Part shown: piece by piece, positions 7,928 to 15,922 of the stretch
How positions within the stretch are numbered: the stretch's first letter is position 1
How the letters are laid out: every line of letters starts with the position of its first letter
Assembly: GCF_000455445.1 (NCBI RefSeq)
Contig: NZ_HG417095.1
Span: forward strand, 139,317 to 203,316
Reading direction: 5' to 3'
Source of the DNA: Hoylesella timonensis 4401737 = DSM 22865 = JCM 15640
GTDB lineage: Bacteria > Bacteroidota > Bacteroidia > Bacteroidales > Bacteroidaceae
Length of the DNA: 64,000 nucleotides
Notes under the pieces: generated by a model
Told to the model about the DNA's origin: nothing
The model's input: only the letters and a program-made list of their open reading frames with translations
Databases searched by the model: none
Translations under genes and position numbers: made by a program

Positions 7928-9297
7928 TTAAATTAACAGATTTAGCAGCTGTTTTGGTTGAGAAAGCTGAACTGACAAAGCGAGAGGCTGATTTTTTCAT
8001 ACCTTTATTTATAGATGTACTGACAACAGGACTGAAATCGGACAAGCAAGTGAAGATTAAAGGTCTTGGAACTTTCAAAGTGACAGCAGTGAGTCCACGT
8101 GAAAGTGTGGATGTGAATACTGGAGAGCGAATTATAATTGAGGGAAGGGATAAAATATCTTTTACACCTGAAGTTGCGTTGAGAGATAGAGTGAACGCTC
8201 CATTTGAACAATTTGAGACAGTGACCATTAGCGATGATGCTGATTTCTCCGAAATAGACGAACGATATCAAGCTAAAGAAAATACGGAAGAGCAAGAAGA
8301 GACTTTGCCTACACAGCCTACAAAAGAAGAAGAACTGCAACCAGAGGAACAACTTGCACAACAGGAAGTAGTGACAGATAACGTTGATGCACCTTCAAAA
8401 GAGAAGGTGAACGAACCCGAAGAAAAGCAAGTAGAACCATTAGTTGAGCCTTCGCAGCAGTCTGAAAGCTCGGTTATCGTAGCTCCTATGACCGAAGAAA
8501 AGAAGGAAGATGCAAGTGAGAACCTTCAGAACACTTCTGACAAACAGAGTGAGGAGATACCTACATTCGCCAAAACCGATACGGAAAAGGTTGAAAAGTT
8601 AGAGGATGTATCCGATGAAATCGAAGAGATTAGTGAAGATACACAGTACTTACGCAAAACTTTGCATCGTACTCAGCGCAATCAAAAATTATTGATTGGA
8701 GCGGTTTGCTTCCTGTTATTGCTGATGATTGGTAGTGGTTGGTATGTCGCTCAACAATTCTCACTTCGTGATCATCGCATCGAACATCTCATGGCAGAAC
8801 TAATTTCTGCAAAGAAAACCAATGCGAGTGCGGTAAAAGAAACACCTCAAATGGATGAAAATGCCGACCAGCAGGATAATAATACAATAGAACAAACGAA
8901 CCAAACGGACGGAAGTGACGACGCCACTGCAACACAGCAGCACGAGGATGCTGCTCCTGTGAGTAAGGAAACTTCATCTTTAGCACAGCAACAAGCTACA
9001 ACTCGTTCAGCAAACCGAGCCACTTCTGCTGACAAAACACAAGAGGTACAGACGAAAAATCGCCAATATGCTTCAAAATATGATGCAGATCCTCGCATTA
9101 GAACGGGTGCTTACGCCATCACAGGCATTGCTCAAACAGTGACGGTTCGTCCCGGACAGACTTTAAGCTCCATCAGTAGAGCTTATCTTGGCCCTGGAAT
9201 GGAGTGCTATATGGAAGCCGTGAACGATAAAGCGGAACTGAAAGCTGGCGATAAGGTGAAGATTCCTGCACTTAAGTTGAAAAAGAAAATGAAATAA
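7924..9297 (+). CDS. HU domain, membrane anchor and LysM-like domain fusion protein
   Basis: A 457-residue three-part protein. Residues 1-~95 are an HU-like domain (LTDLAAVLVEKAELTKREAD, KIKGLGTFKV, NTGERIIIEGRDKISF). Residues ~110-250 form a Glu/Gln/Pro-rich acidic linker. One hydrophobic helix at ~256-276 (LLIGAVCFLLLLMIGSGWYV) should span the inner membrane. A Gln/Ala/Thr-rich stretch then leads to a LysM-like module at ~404-452 (VTVRPGQTLSSISRAYLGPG through AGDKVKIPALKL). With the HU domain in the cytoplasm, the LysM would lie in the periplasm, where such modules bind peptidoglycan. A chromosome-to-envelope tether is an inference; no experiment is known to me. It is coupled to the upstream HU gene by an ATGA overlap. 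Confidence 0.85.
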   Translation: MIKLTDLAAVLVEKAELTKREADFFIPLFIDVLTTGLKSDKQVKIKGLGTFKVTAVSPRESVDVNTGERIIIEGRDKISFTPEVALRDRVNAPFEQFETVTISDDADFSEIDERYQAKENTEEQEETLPTQPTKEEELQPEEQLAQQEVVTDNVDAPSKEKVNEPEEKQVEPLVEPSQQSESSVIVAPMTEEKKEDASENLQNTSDKQSEEIPTFAKTDTEKVEKLEDVSDEIEEISEDTQYLRKTLHRTQRNQKLLIGAVCFLLLLMIGSGWYVAQQFSLRDHRIEHLMAELISAKKTNASAVKETPQMDENADQQDNNTIEQTNQTDGSDDATATQQHEDAAPVSKETSSLAQQQATTRSANRATSADKTQEVQTKNRQYASKYDADPRIRTGAYAITGIAQTVTVRPGQTLSSISRAYLGPGMECYMEAVNDKAELKAGDKVKIPALKLKKKMK

Positions 9298-9612
9298 AAC
9301 AGTAAAACATCTTATGCTGAAGAAGTAGTCAGTATCCCTTTTACTTATTTCTTGTTTTTTAATTTGCTTGAGGAGCTGTTCAAAGAAACAAGTTGCAAAC
9401 TTTGAAAATTTGCTCCCTAATAAATTTGGCACCCGTTCTTTGTAGCATACAAAAGACGGAAAATATAATTTGTTGGGTACTTCTTTGGCAATGTTAGTAC
9501 CACCGAAGAAGATTGATCATCAATAAGTAGGGTAGGAAAGTCATTCGGTGATGCTTGCTGAAGTGTAGAGAAGAGGATGGAAGGATTGTTTTAGTTGAAA
9601 AAAAGACCGTAT
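9298..9612. other. intergenic stretch, nothing recognised
   Basis: About 315 bp between convergent transcription units. I see no gene and no clear terminator for the upstream plus-strand operon. The only structured element is the RNase G terminator that follows. Confidence 0.5.
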
Positions 9613-9656
9613 AAAAAAAGTAGAATTTAGAACATTTCAGAATGTCTAAATTCTAC
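9613..9656 (-). terminator. rho-independent terminator of rng
   Basis: Inverted repeat GTAGAATTTAG...CTAAATTCTAC (9620-9656) with an inner ACATT/AATGT pair. On the minus strand it is followed by seven T residues (plus 9613-9619). It lies just after the rng stop codon. Confidence 0.85.
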
Positions 9657-9667
9657 AGATAATCATT

Positions 9668-11242
9668 TTATTTTGTTTCAATTTCTTCCTTCATATCAAT
9701 GAACTCCTTTTTTGCGTCATAAAATTCATATTGCAAAAAAGCGAGTTTCTGTGAAGGAACAATGTTCACACCCAGTCCATATTTTATCTGCCATTTTCGT
9801 TTCAAGGAGATAATTCCTTGATTGATGTACGCAGCCACGTATGGATGGACGTGCAGATAGAATCGCTTAATTCCTATCTTGTTAACCAGTTTGTCAATTT
9901 TATCCTCAAGCCGATCGGTGAAGAGTATGCTTGAACGAATTTTACCAGTGCCGTTACACGTTGGACACGTCTCGTCAACACTCACATCCATGACCGGTCG
10001 CACACGCTGTCGAGTGATTTGCATCAACCCAAATTTGCTTAAAGGTAGTATGTTATGTCGTGCGCGGTCATTCTGCATGTTCTTACACATCCGCTCATAG
10101 AGTAATTGCCTGTCCTCTGCAAGGTGCATATCAATAAAGTCAACCACGATGATACCACCCATGTCGCGCAGACGTAACTGTCGTGCCAGTTCGTCGGCAG
10201 CACCTAAGTTCACTTCCAAAGCGTTGGCTTCTTGTCCATTTTCGTTGCGTGTTCGGTTTCCACTATTTACATCTACAACGTGCAAGGCTTCCGTATGTTC
10301 AATGATGAGATAAGCACCATGCTTGTAGTTGATAGTCTTTCCAAAACTTGACTTAATTTGTTTTGTGATGTTGAAATTATCAAAAATCGGAACACTTCCC
10401 GTATATTTCTTGACAATTCCAGCCTTATTGGGTGCTATGAGTGAGACATAATCACTGACTTGTCGGTAAGCTTCGTCATTATTTACATAGATGTTCTCGA
10501 AATCAGGACTAAAAATATCTCTTAAAAGAGCGATAGCTCGAACAGCCTCTTCATACACTAACTGAGGTCTGTTCTGTGTTTTTTGAACTTTGACAATCGC
10601 ATTTTGCCAACGCTTTGTCAAAACTTTCATTTCACCCTCTAATGCAGCAATCCTTTGACCTTCTGCAACAGTTCTAACAATGACACCGCAGTTTTTGGGG
10701 CGTATTGTTTGAACGAGTTGTTTCAGTCTGGCACGTTCTTCACCTTTTTTTATTTTCGACGATACTGATACCTTGTCTCCAAAGGGGATAAGCACCAAGA
10801 AACGTCCAGCAAACGATAGCTCTCCCGTAAGTCGAGGTCCTTTAGTAGAAATAGGCTCTTTCACTATTTGGACTAAAACTTCTTGACCTACAGTGAGTGT
10901 AGACTGTACACTGCCGTCCTTCTTTAAGTCAGGAAGGTGCGAGGCTTTAGCGAATGGATAGAGTTTTTTTCGGTCACTCTGTACTTGTTTTAAGTACTTG
11001 GTGTAAGAATTAAATTGGCTTCCTAAGTCAAGATAGTGAAGAAAAGCGTCACGTTCGTAACCTACATCTACAAAGCAGGCATTCAAGCCTGGCATTAATT
11101 TCTTTACCTTTGCGATGTAAACATTACCCACAGAGAAAGAAGCTGATCGAGGTTCGTTCTGATATTCTACCAGTCGTTTGTCCTCTAACAAGGCAGTCGA
11201 TATGTCTTTCTCTTGGACATCTATTACAACTTCGCTGGTCAT
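9668..11242 (-). CDS. rng: ribonuclease E/G family endoribonuclease
   Basis: A 524-residue RNase G-type enzyme, close to E. coli RNase G (489) and lacking the long C-terminal scaffold of RNase E. The N-terminus has an S1-like RNA-binding domain (GNVYIAKVKKLMPGLNACF, VGYERDAFLH). The two catalytic acidic motifs VVDVNSGNR and GGIIVVDFIDM, which coordinate Mg, are intact. A Zn-link DETCPTCNGTGK supports dimerisation and tetramerisation. It cleaves single-stranded RNA in rRNA 5'-end maturation and mRNA decay. The gene is last in the order HU, small ribosomal-type protein, rng, but a terminator-like hairpin precedes it, so expression may be partly uncoupled. Confidence 0.95.
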   Translation of the reverse strand: MTSEVVIDVQEKDISTALLEDKRLVEYQNEPRSASFSVGNVYIAKVKKLMPGLNACFVDVGYERDAFLHYLDLGSQFNSYTKYLKQVQSDRKKLYPFAKASHLPDLKKDGSVQSTLTVGQEVLVQIVKEPISTKGPRLTGELSFAGRFLVLIPFGDKVSVSSKIKKGEERARLKQLVQTIRPKNCGVIVRTVAEGQRIAALEGEMKVLTKRWQNAIVKVQKTQNRPQLVYEEAVRAIALLRDIFSPDFENIYVNNDEAYRQVSDYVSLIAPNKAGIVKKYTGSVPIFDNFNITKQIKSSFGKTINYKHGAYLIIEHTEALHVVDVNSGNRTRNENGQEANALEVNLGAADELARQLRLRDMGGIIVVDFIDMHLAEDRQLLYERMCKNMQNDRARHNILPLSKFGLMQITRQRVRPVMDVSVDETCPTCNGTGKIRSSILFTDRLEDKIDKLVNKIGIKRFYLHVHPYVAAYINQGIISLKRKWQIKYGLGVNIVPSQKLAFLQYEFYDAKKEFIDMKEEIETK

Positions 11243-11271
11243 TTCTCTTCTTTACTTTACTTAGTTACATT

Positions 11272-11320
11272 AAAAAGGGCGGGTCAACCAAAATCCACGA
11301 TAGGACTCTTTGACACGCCC
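11272..11320 (-). terminator. terminator or attenuator ahead of rng
   Basis: On the minus strand GGGCG-TG-TCAA pairs with TTGA-C-CGCCC around a loop that also contains TCC/GGA, and TTTTT follows (plus 11272-11276). It sits between the 29-residue gene and rng, within the rng leader. It may terminate most upstream transcription or act in rng autoregulation. Confidence 0.7.
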
Positions 11321-11348
11321 CACTGTCAGTTTAGACGTTTTAGCAGGA

Positions 11349-11438
11349 TTATTTGCTCTTATGTCTATTCTTTCTTAGTCTTTTTTTACGCTTATGCGTT
11401 GCCATTTTGTGGCCCTTCTTTTTCTTACCGTTTGGCAT
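11349..11438 (-). CDS. 29-residue basic ribosomal-type protein (AURKAIP1/COX24-like)
   Basis: ATG at 11436-11438 (minus), stop TAA at 11349-11351. The product begins MPNGKKKKGHKMATHKRKKR and ends LRKNRHKSK, with more than half of its residues Lys, Arg or His. It matches the very short basic proteins annotated in Bacteroidota as AURKAIP1/COX24-domain proteins, related to mitochondrial mS38 and the small-subunit protein bS22 of other bacteria. It probably sits on rRNA in the small ribosomal subunit. It is too short for ordinary ORF cutoffs. It lies between an HU gene and rng, an order I believe is common in the phylum. Confidence 0.85.
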   Translation of the reverse strand: MPNGKKKKGHKMATHKRKKRLRKNRHKSK

Positions 11439-11555
11439 AATGTTAAATGTTTAAATTGTTCTTTTTATATTACTATAATATTTGTCCATTAAATGAATAT
11501 GGGCGATAACGTAAAATGCTGGAGATGAGATCAATGATTTAGCCTATCTAAAGTC

Positions 11556-11840
11556 TTAGTTCGACTCTTTCATCGCATTCACAAAACTCTTTGAAGGCTT
11601 AAAGCTTGGCAAGTTGTGAGCGTCAATCGTTATCGTTGTGTTCTTTTGTATATTCCTTGCTGTTTTGGCTGCTCTGTGTTTAATAATAAAACTACCAAAA
11701 CCTCTTAAATAAACATTTTCCTTTTTTTCAAGAAGGCTTTCCTTTACTTTGCTCATAAAGCTTTCTACAACCACTGCAACTTCTTTCTTTTGCAATCCTG
11801 TAGAAGCGGCAATTTCATTAATAATATCTGCTTTTGTCAT
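11556..11840 (-). CDS. HU-family DNA-binding protein
   Basis: A 94-residue HU/IHF-type protein (MTKADIINEIAASTGLQKKE, NVYLRGFGSFIIKHR, IDAHNLPSFKPSKSF). It wraps or bends DNA as a dimer in the nucleoid. It differs from the HU gene at 7640 in the beta-arm (ARNIQKNTTITIDAHN), so the two are unlikely to be recent duplicates. A -7 element lies about 55 bp upstream, and the small ribosomal-type gene and rng follow on the same strand. Confidence 0.92.
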   Translation of the reverse strand: MTKADIINEIAASTGLQKKEVAVVVESFMSKVKESLLEKKENVYLRGFGSFIIKHRAAKTARNIQKNTTITIDAHNLPSFKPSKSFVNAMKESN

Positions 11841-11895
11841 TTTACCAACGTGTTATTTTGTTGTTTGTTATTACTTTAGTTTTCTTTTTGAACTG

Positions 11896-11903
11896 CAAAT
11901 ATA
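11896..11903 (-). promoter_or_regulatory. promoter -7 element of the HU-rng unit
   Basis: TATATTTG on the minus strand (plus CAAATATA) fits TAnnTTTG. No good TTTG is seen at the -33 spacing. Confidence 0.5.
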
Positions 11904-12063
11904 GTGGTTTTTTGCCTTATACGAAAATATATTAAGTTATTTTTGCCAAAAGTGCCTATAATCAACACATAAGCGCTCTTGTGTTCAGATGTTTAGAAGA
12001 GGAGGAAGAGACCTCAATGATGCTCAATCTTCAATTGATTTCAAAGAGCCATTGACATCAAAA

Positions 12064-12458
12064 ATAAATGCTGAATTTTCTTTACAAAGTACCTCTCATA
12101 ACTCGCGTGTAAACAACCAACATCAAAGTTGGTCGCAAATACGCGAGTTATGAGCGATGTACGTAACTATTTGTTATTAAATATGTTATGAATAAACTGT
12201 CTCTTTTCATTCCCATTTTTACTCTTTCTTGGCGACTGAAGCATTGAGATAAGCTCGCTATTTGCATGCTTTAAGGCTGCTGAAGCATGTGAATAACACC
12301 TCTAATGCATGTTTTCAAGACCGTTAAGACCATGTTTCAGCTCGAAAAGACGTTTAATTTGTGAAAATCAGCGTACTTTTGTAGGGCGTTTGCCTATTAA
12401 TTTTTTCTATTTTGAAGATTTTGGATGACCGTTTTTTGGTAAAATAACAGGACAAAAA
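12064..12458 (+). repeat. 395-bp dispersed structured repeat, copy A
   Basis: A non-coding element that recurs at 53724-54118 (same strand) and 29011-29402 (opposite strand). Its hairpin 1 has perfect 14-bp arms CTCATAACTCGCGT (12095-12108) and ACGCGAGTTATGAG (12141-12154), enclosing an inner CCAAC/GTTGG pair. Hairpin 2 includes GCATGCTT (12264-12271) and AAGCATGT (12283-12290). The right end carries CGTTTTTTGGTAAAA. No terminal inverted repeats, target duplication or coding potential are evident. It fills most of the gap between the divergent HU and dinB genes. Confidence 0.9.
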
Positions 12459-12657
12459 TAAGAAATGCTTTTATCAAAAATGACAAAATTTGAAATGCCA
12501 TTGTAGTTACAAAAAATGATGCTAATGAAGCGCTTGAGGTTTACAATGCGATTTGCTCCATTCGGTAGGTTTGCTGTCGAAACGAAAGCACAAAGATGGT
12601 TTTGTATCAGCATCCACCTTTATTAAATAAAAAGGCTGTGGATAAGAGTCACCTCGG

Positions 12658-12689
12658 TTTGCGTTATTTGGCAAAAATGAGTAGCTTTG
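12658..12689 (+). promoter_or_regulatory. dinB promoter, giving a nearly leaderless mRNA
   Basis: TTTG at 12658-12661, 20-bp spacer, TAGCTTTG at 12682-12689. The dinB ATG begins only 5 bp after the -7 element, so the transcript should start at or within a few bases of the start codon. Confidence 0.75.
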
Positions 12690-12693
12690 CATC

Positions 12694-13782
12694 ATGAGGA
12701 AAATTATTCATGTAGACATGGACGCCTTCTATGCAGCCGTTGAACAGCGCGATCATCCTGAACTGCAAGGTAAGCCTATTGCGATTGGGCACGATGGACC
12801 CCGTGGCGTTGTCAGCACTGCCAGCTATGAAGCGCGCCAATATGGCGTCCATTCGGCGATGTCAATTGCCAAAGCAAAACGCTTATGTCCTACATTGTTA
12901 ATAGTTCCTCATCACGGTGAGCGCTATCATGAAGTTTCAACAGAGGTGCGACAAATCTTTCACGAATATACCGATGCGGTAGAACCTATATCTATTGATG
13001 AGGCTTTTCTTGATGTGACAGAGAATAAATTTCAAATAGAAGATGCCAAAGAAATTGCCATACAGATAAAAGCAAAGATACTCGAACGCACGCATTTAAC
13101 AGCCTCTGCTGGCGTTTCATTTAATAAGTTTTTGGCAAAGATTGCCTCGGAATATCAAAAGCCAGATGGGCTTTTTGAGATTTCGGCAGATGAAGCATAC
13201 GACTTTATAGGGCAGTTACGCATTGAAGATTTTTGGGGCGTAGGACCTAAAACGGCAGCACAAATGCACAAGATGGGCATTTTTGTTGGTTCACAACTTA
13301 GACAAGTATCAGAAAAACATCTGGTAGAGGTGTTTGGTAAGTTAGGTCATGTTTATTATCAGCATGCCAGAGGTTGCGACGATAGGCCAGTGGTCTCGGA
13401 ATGGTTGCGTAAGTCGGTTGGTTGCGAACGCACCTTTTTGAAAGATATTTCAAACCAATCTGCTGTTTTAATTGAACTTTATCACACCGTGTTAGAGCTT
13501 GTGGAAAGAATAGAGGAAGCCAAGTTTGAAGGAAAGACCTTGACTTTGAAAATCAAGTTTTACGACTTTGAACAGGTTACTCGAAGTGTTACGATTTCGG
13601 AAGCACTGACAACAAAGAGTCAGATACTGCCGTTGGCTAAACAACTGTTGAAAAGTGTTGACTATTCCATACGACCTATTCGACTGTTAGGATTGGCAGT
13701 TTCCAATCCTTGGACAGAGGAAAATATCCCAACCGAACGAAAGTGGAAGGAGGAATGGATAGAGGGGTTTGAAAATCTGTGA
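12694..13782 (+). CDS. dinB: DNA polymerase IV (Y family)
   Basis: A 362-residue translesion polymerase without proofreading. Catalytic motifs are IIHVDMDAFYAAVEQ (first Asp), SYEARQYGVHSAMS (fingers) and PISIDEAFLDVTE (Asp-Glu pair). HhH-like IEDFWGVGPKTAAQMHKMG follows, and the little-finger domain occupies the C-terminal third. The C-terminus ends without an obvious QLxLF clamp-binding motif, so clamp contact may use another peptide. No SOS box can be assigned, but the start is fixed by the promoter 5 bp upstream. Confidence 0.95.
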   Translation: MRKIIHVDMDAFYAAVEQRDHPELQGKPIAIGHDGPRGVVSTASYEARQYGVHSAMSIAKAKRLCPTLLIVPHHGERYHEVSTEVRQIFHEYTDAVEPISIDEAFLDVTENKFQIEDAKEIAIQIKAKILERTHLTASAGVSFNKFLAKIASEYQKPDGLFEISADEAYDFIGQLRIEDFWGVGPKTAAQMHKMGIFVGSQLRQVSEKHLVEVFGKLGHVYYQHARGCDDRPVVSEWLRKSVGCERTFLKDISNQSAVLIELYHTVLELVERIEEAKFEGKTLTLKIKFYDFEQVTRSVTISEALTTKSQILPLAKQLLKSVDYSIRPIRLLGLAVSNPWTEENIPTERKWKEEWIEGFENL

Positions 13783-13857
13783 GCGTTAGTCATGGTAGTG
13801 CATGGGAGAGCTGTATTCTAAAAAACGTTTTTGTATCGTAGATAAGCCAGAAAATCA

Positions 13858-13889
13858 TTTGGACATATCAGATTTCTTTCGTAATTTTG
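13858..13889 (+). promoter_or_regulatory. pyk promoter
   Basis: TTTG (13858-13861), 20-bp spacer, TAATTTTG (13882-13889). The predicted leader to pyk is about 145 nt. Confidence 0.7.
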
Positions 13890-14038
13890 CATACATAAGC
13901 AACCAGTTAATAAATCCAGTTTACTTTTCCGTAGCTGGTTTTGTTTAATTTTGATTCAAAAAATATGGATAATAGCCAGTGATGTTGCGACATCCGTTAT
14001 AATCTTTGTAAACGACCACCATTTAACTCAAAAGAATA

Positions 14039-15508
14039 ATGAAACAAACAAAAATAGTCTGCTCTATCAGTGATTTGCGCTGCGATGAAGACTTCTTGCG
14101 CAAACTGTTTTTTGCAGGGATGAACGTTGTGCGAATGAATACTGCACACGCTACACCTGAAGGTATGACTCGCATTATTAAAAATGTGCGAGCAGTATCC
14201 TCCCACATCGGTATCTTAATAGACACCAAGGGACCAGAGGTGAGAACGACCAATGTAGAACAACCCCTGACATACAAAACGGGCGAAATAGTGAAAATCT
14301 TTGGACGCCCAGACATTGACACAACCCATGACGCCATCAATTTGAGTTATGCGGATATTACGAAAGATGTCAGGGTGGGCGATGACATCTTGTTTGATGA
14401 CGGCGCGCTCTGCATGAAGGTAATCGAGAATGCTGGTCCTATGTTGATAGTCCAAGTGCAGAATGATGGAGTGTTAGGAGCTCACAAAAGCGTGAATATT
14501 CCTGGCGAACACATTGATTTGCCCGCACTTACAGAAAAGGATAAGCATAATATTTTGTTTGCTATTGAGCAAGATATCGATTTCATTGCTCATTCTTTTG
14601 TGCGCAATGCAGAGGATGTCAAAGCGGTACAAGCTATTTTAGACGAGCACCACAGTAACATCAAGATTATCTCAAAAATCGAGAATCAAGAAGGAGTCGA
14701 TAATATCGATGAGATTATAGAAGCCTCCTATGGTGTGATGATTGCTCGAGGAGACTTGGGAATTGAAGTTCCTATTGAGGAAATTCCCGGTATTCAGCGG
14801 CAAATCATACGTAAGTGTGTGATGAAAAAAAAGCCCGTTATCGTAGCAACACAGATGTTACATACCATGATTCAAAATCCACGACCCACACGAGCAGAAG
14901 TCACTGATATAGCAAATGCGATCTTTTCGCGAACCGATGCTCTTATGCTGAGTGGTGAGACGGCGTCAGGGAAATATCCTTTGGAAGCGGTGCAAACCAT
15001 GGCTCGTATTGCAGAACAAGCAGAAGCAGATAGAACATGGGACAATGATGTAAATCCTATTCAGAAAGACAATATCACTCAACGTGAATTTTTGGCACAT
15101 TCAGCCATTGAATCAACACGCCAATTAGGTGTGAAAGGCATCATCACCGACAGTGAAACTGGTTTAACAGCTCGAAATTTGGCTGCTTTCCGTGGTCCTA
15201 CACCTATTTTGGCTATCTGTTACAGAGAGAGGACACAGCGCTTGCTCAACCTCAGTTATGGTATTCTGCCCATCTACCAAAAAGAACACACCAACTCAGA
15301 ATATATCTTCACAGCAGCTATCCGCATGCTTCGACAAAAAGGTTACATCCAGTCTGAAGATAAGATAGCTTATTTGAGTGGTAGTTTTGGAAAGAATGGA
15401 GGTACTACTTTGCTCGAAATAAATAGGGTGAGTCAGGTATTCGATAAGTCATACGAGTTCCATTTGCCACGTTACGGCGATGTCAACTCAAAGAAACAGC
15501 AAGATTAG
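14039..15508 (+). CDS. pyk: pyruvate kinase
   Basis: Transfers phosphate from phosphoenolpyruvate to ADP, the last step of glycolysis. The 489-residue protein has the TIM-barrel sequences GILIDTKGPEVR, IISKIENQEGVDN (catalytic Lys), ARGDLGIEVPIEEIPGIQ, PVIVATQMLHTM, PTRAEVTDIANAIF and MLSGETASGKYP. The N-terminal substrate loop is unusual. The common pattern is TKIVCTIGP...RMNFSHG, whereas here KIVCSISDLRC and VVRMNTAHAT are found, so an otherwise invariant Ser is replaced in the FSHG position. With nifJ and ppdK also in the window, pyruvate/PEP flux is well represented. It has its own promoter and terminator and is monocistronic. Confidence 0.94.
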   Translation: MKQTKIVCSISDLRCDEDFLRKLFFAGMNVVRMNTAHATPEGMTRIIKNVRAVSSHIGILIDTKGPEVRTTNVEQPLTYKTGEIVKIFGRPDIDTTHDAINLSYADITKDVRVGDDILFDDGALCMKVIENAGPMLIVQVQNDGVLGAHKSVNIPGEHIDLPALTEKDKHNILFAIEQDIDFIAHSFVRNAEDVKAVQAILDEHHSNIKIISKIENQEGVDNIDEIIEASYGVMIARGDLGIEVPIEEIPGIQRQIIRKCVMKKKPVIVATQMLHTMIQNPRPTRAEVTDIANAIFSRTDALMLSGETASGKYPLEAVQTMARIAEQAEADRTWDNDVNPIQKDNITQREFLAHSAIESTRQLGVKGIITDSETGLTARNLAAFRGPTPILAICYRERTQRLLNLSYGILPIYQKEHTNSEYIFTAAIRMLRQKGYIQSEDKIAYLSGSFGKNGGTTLLEINRVSQVFDKSYEFHLPRYGDVNSKKQQD

Positions 15509-15627
15509 GAGAAAAGGTTTGTTGATGTGACAAGACTGAATATTAGAATTATTGGTTCAGCACGAATTGTTCGTGAACTCATATTTATCATTCAGAACAT
15601 TAGTCATATCCCCATTCATGCTATATG

Positions 15628-15680
15628 CAGCCGACCGCAAAGCCTTTCTTAGGTGGGAGCGGTTGGCTGTTTCGTTTCCT
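15628..15680 (+). terminator. terminator downstream of pyk
   Basis: CAGCCGACCGC (15628-15638) pairs with GCGGTTGGCTG (15659-15669) with one G-U, followed by TTTCGTTTCC. It lies 120 bp after pyk. The rest of 15509-15902 holds nothing recognisable. Confidence 0.7.
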
Positions 15681-15902
15681 ATAGAGGTATCCTAAAGCAA
15701 TGTGAGACAGACGCTTCAGTACACTTTGTTCAAGTAGATAGTCAGTTGAATGCTATGGACCATCCTGCACAAGATATGTGGAATGAGAAAACGTTGGCTG
15801 TTTTCAGTTAAAGTGTGTCAATCAGAGCCTTCAACCATGCTTCCTTTTTGTCCACTTTAGGATTAGTGGTACTCACACCTATATTATATGAGTTTTTTTT
15901 CT

Positions 15903-15910
15903 TAAATTTG
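15903..15910 (+). promoter_or_regulatory. mtaB promoter -7 element
   Basis: TAAATTTG fits TAnnTTTG and lies 12 bp before the ATG at 15923. This argues against the much earlier in-frame start at 15815. Confidence 0.55.
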
Positions 15911-15922
15911 CAGTCTGATTTT

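Noticed and set aside
12064..12458. Insertion sequence or classical MITE
   Set aside because: No transposase, no terminal inverted repeats and no target-site duplication could be found by eye around any copy.
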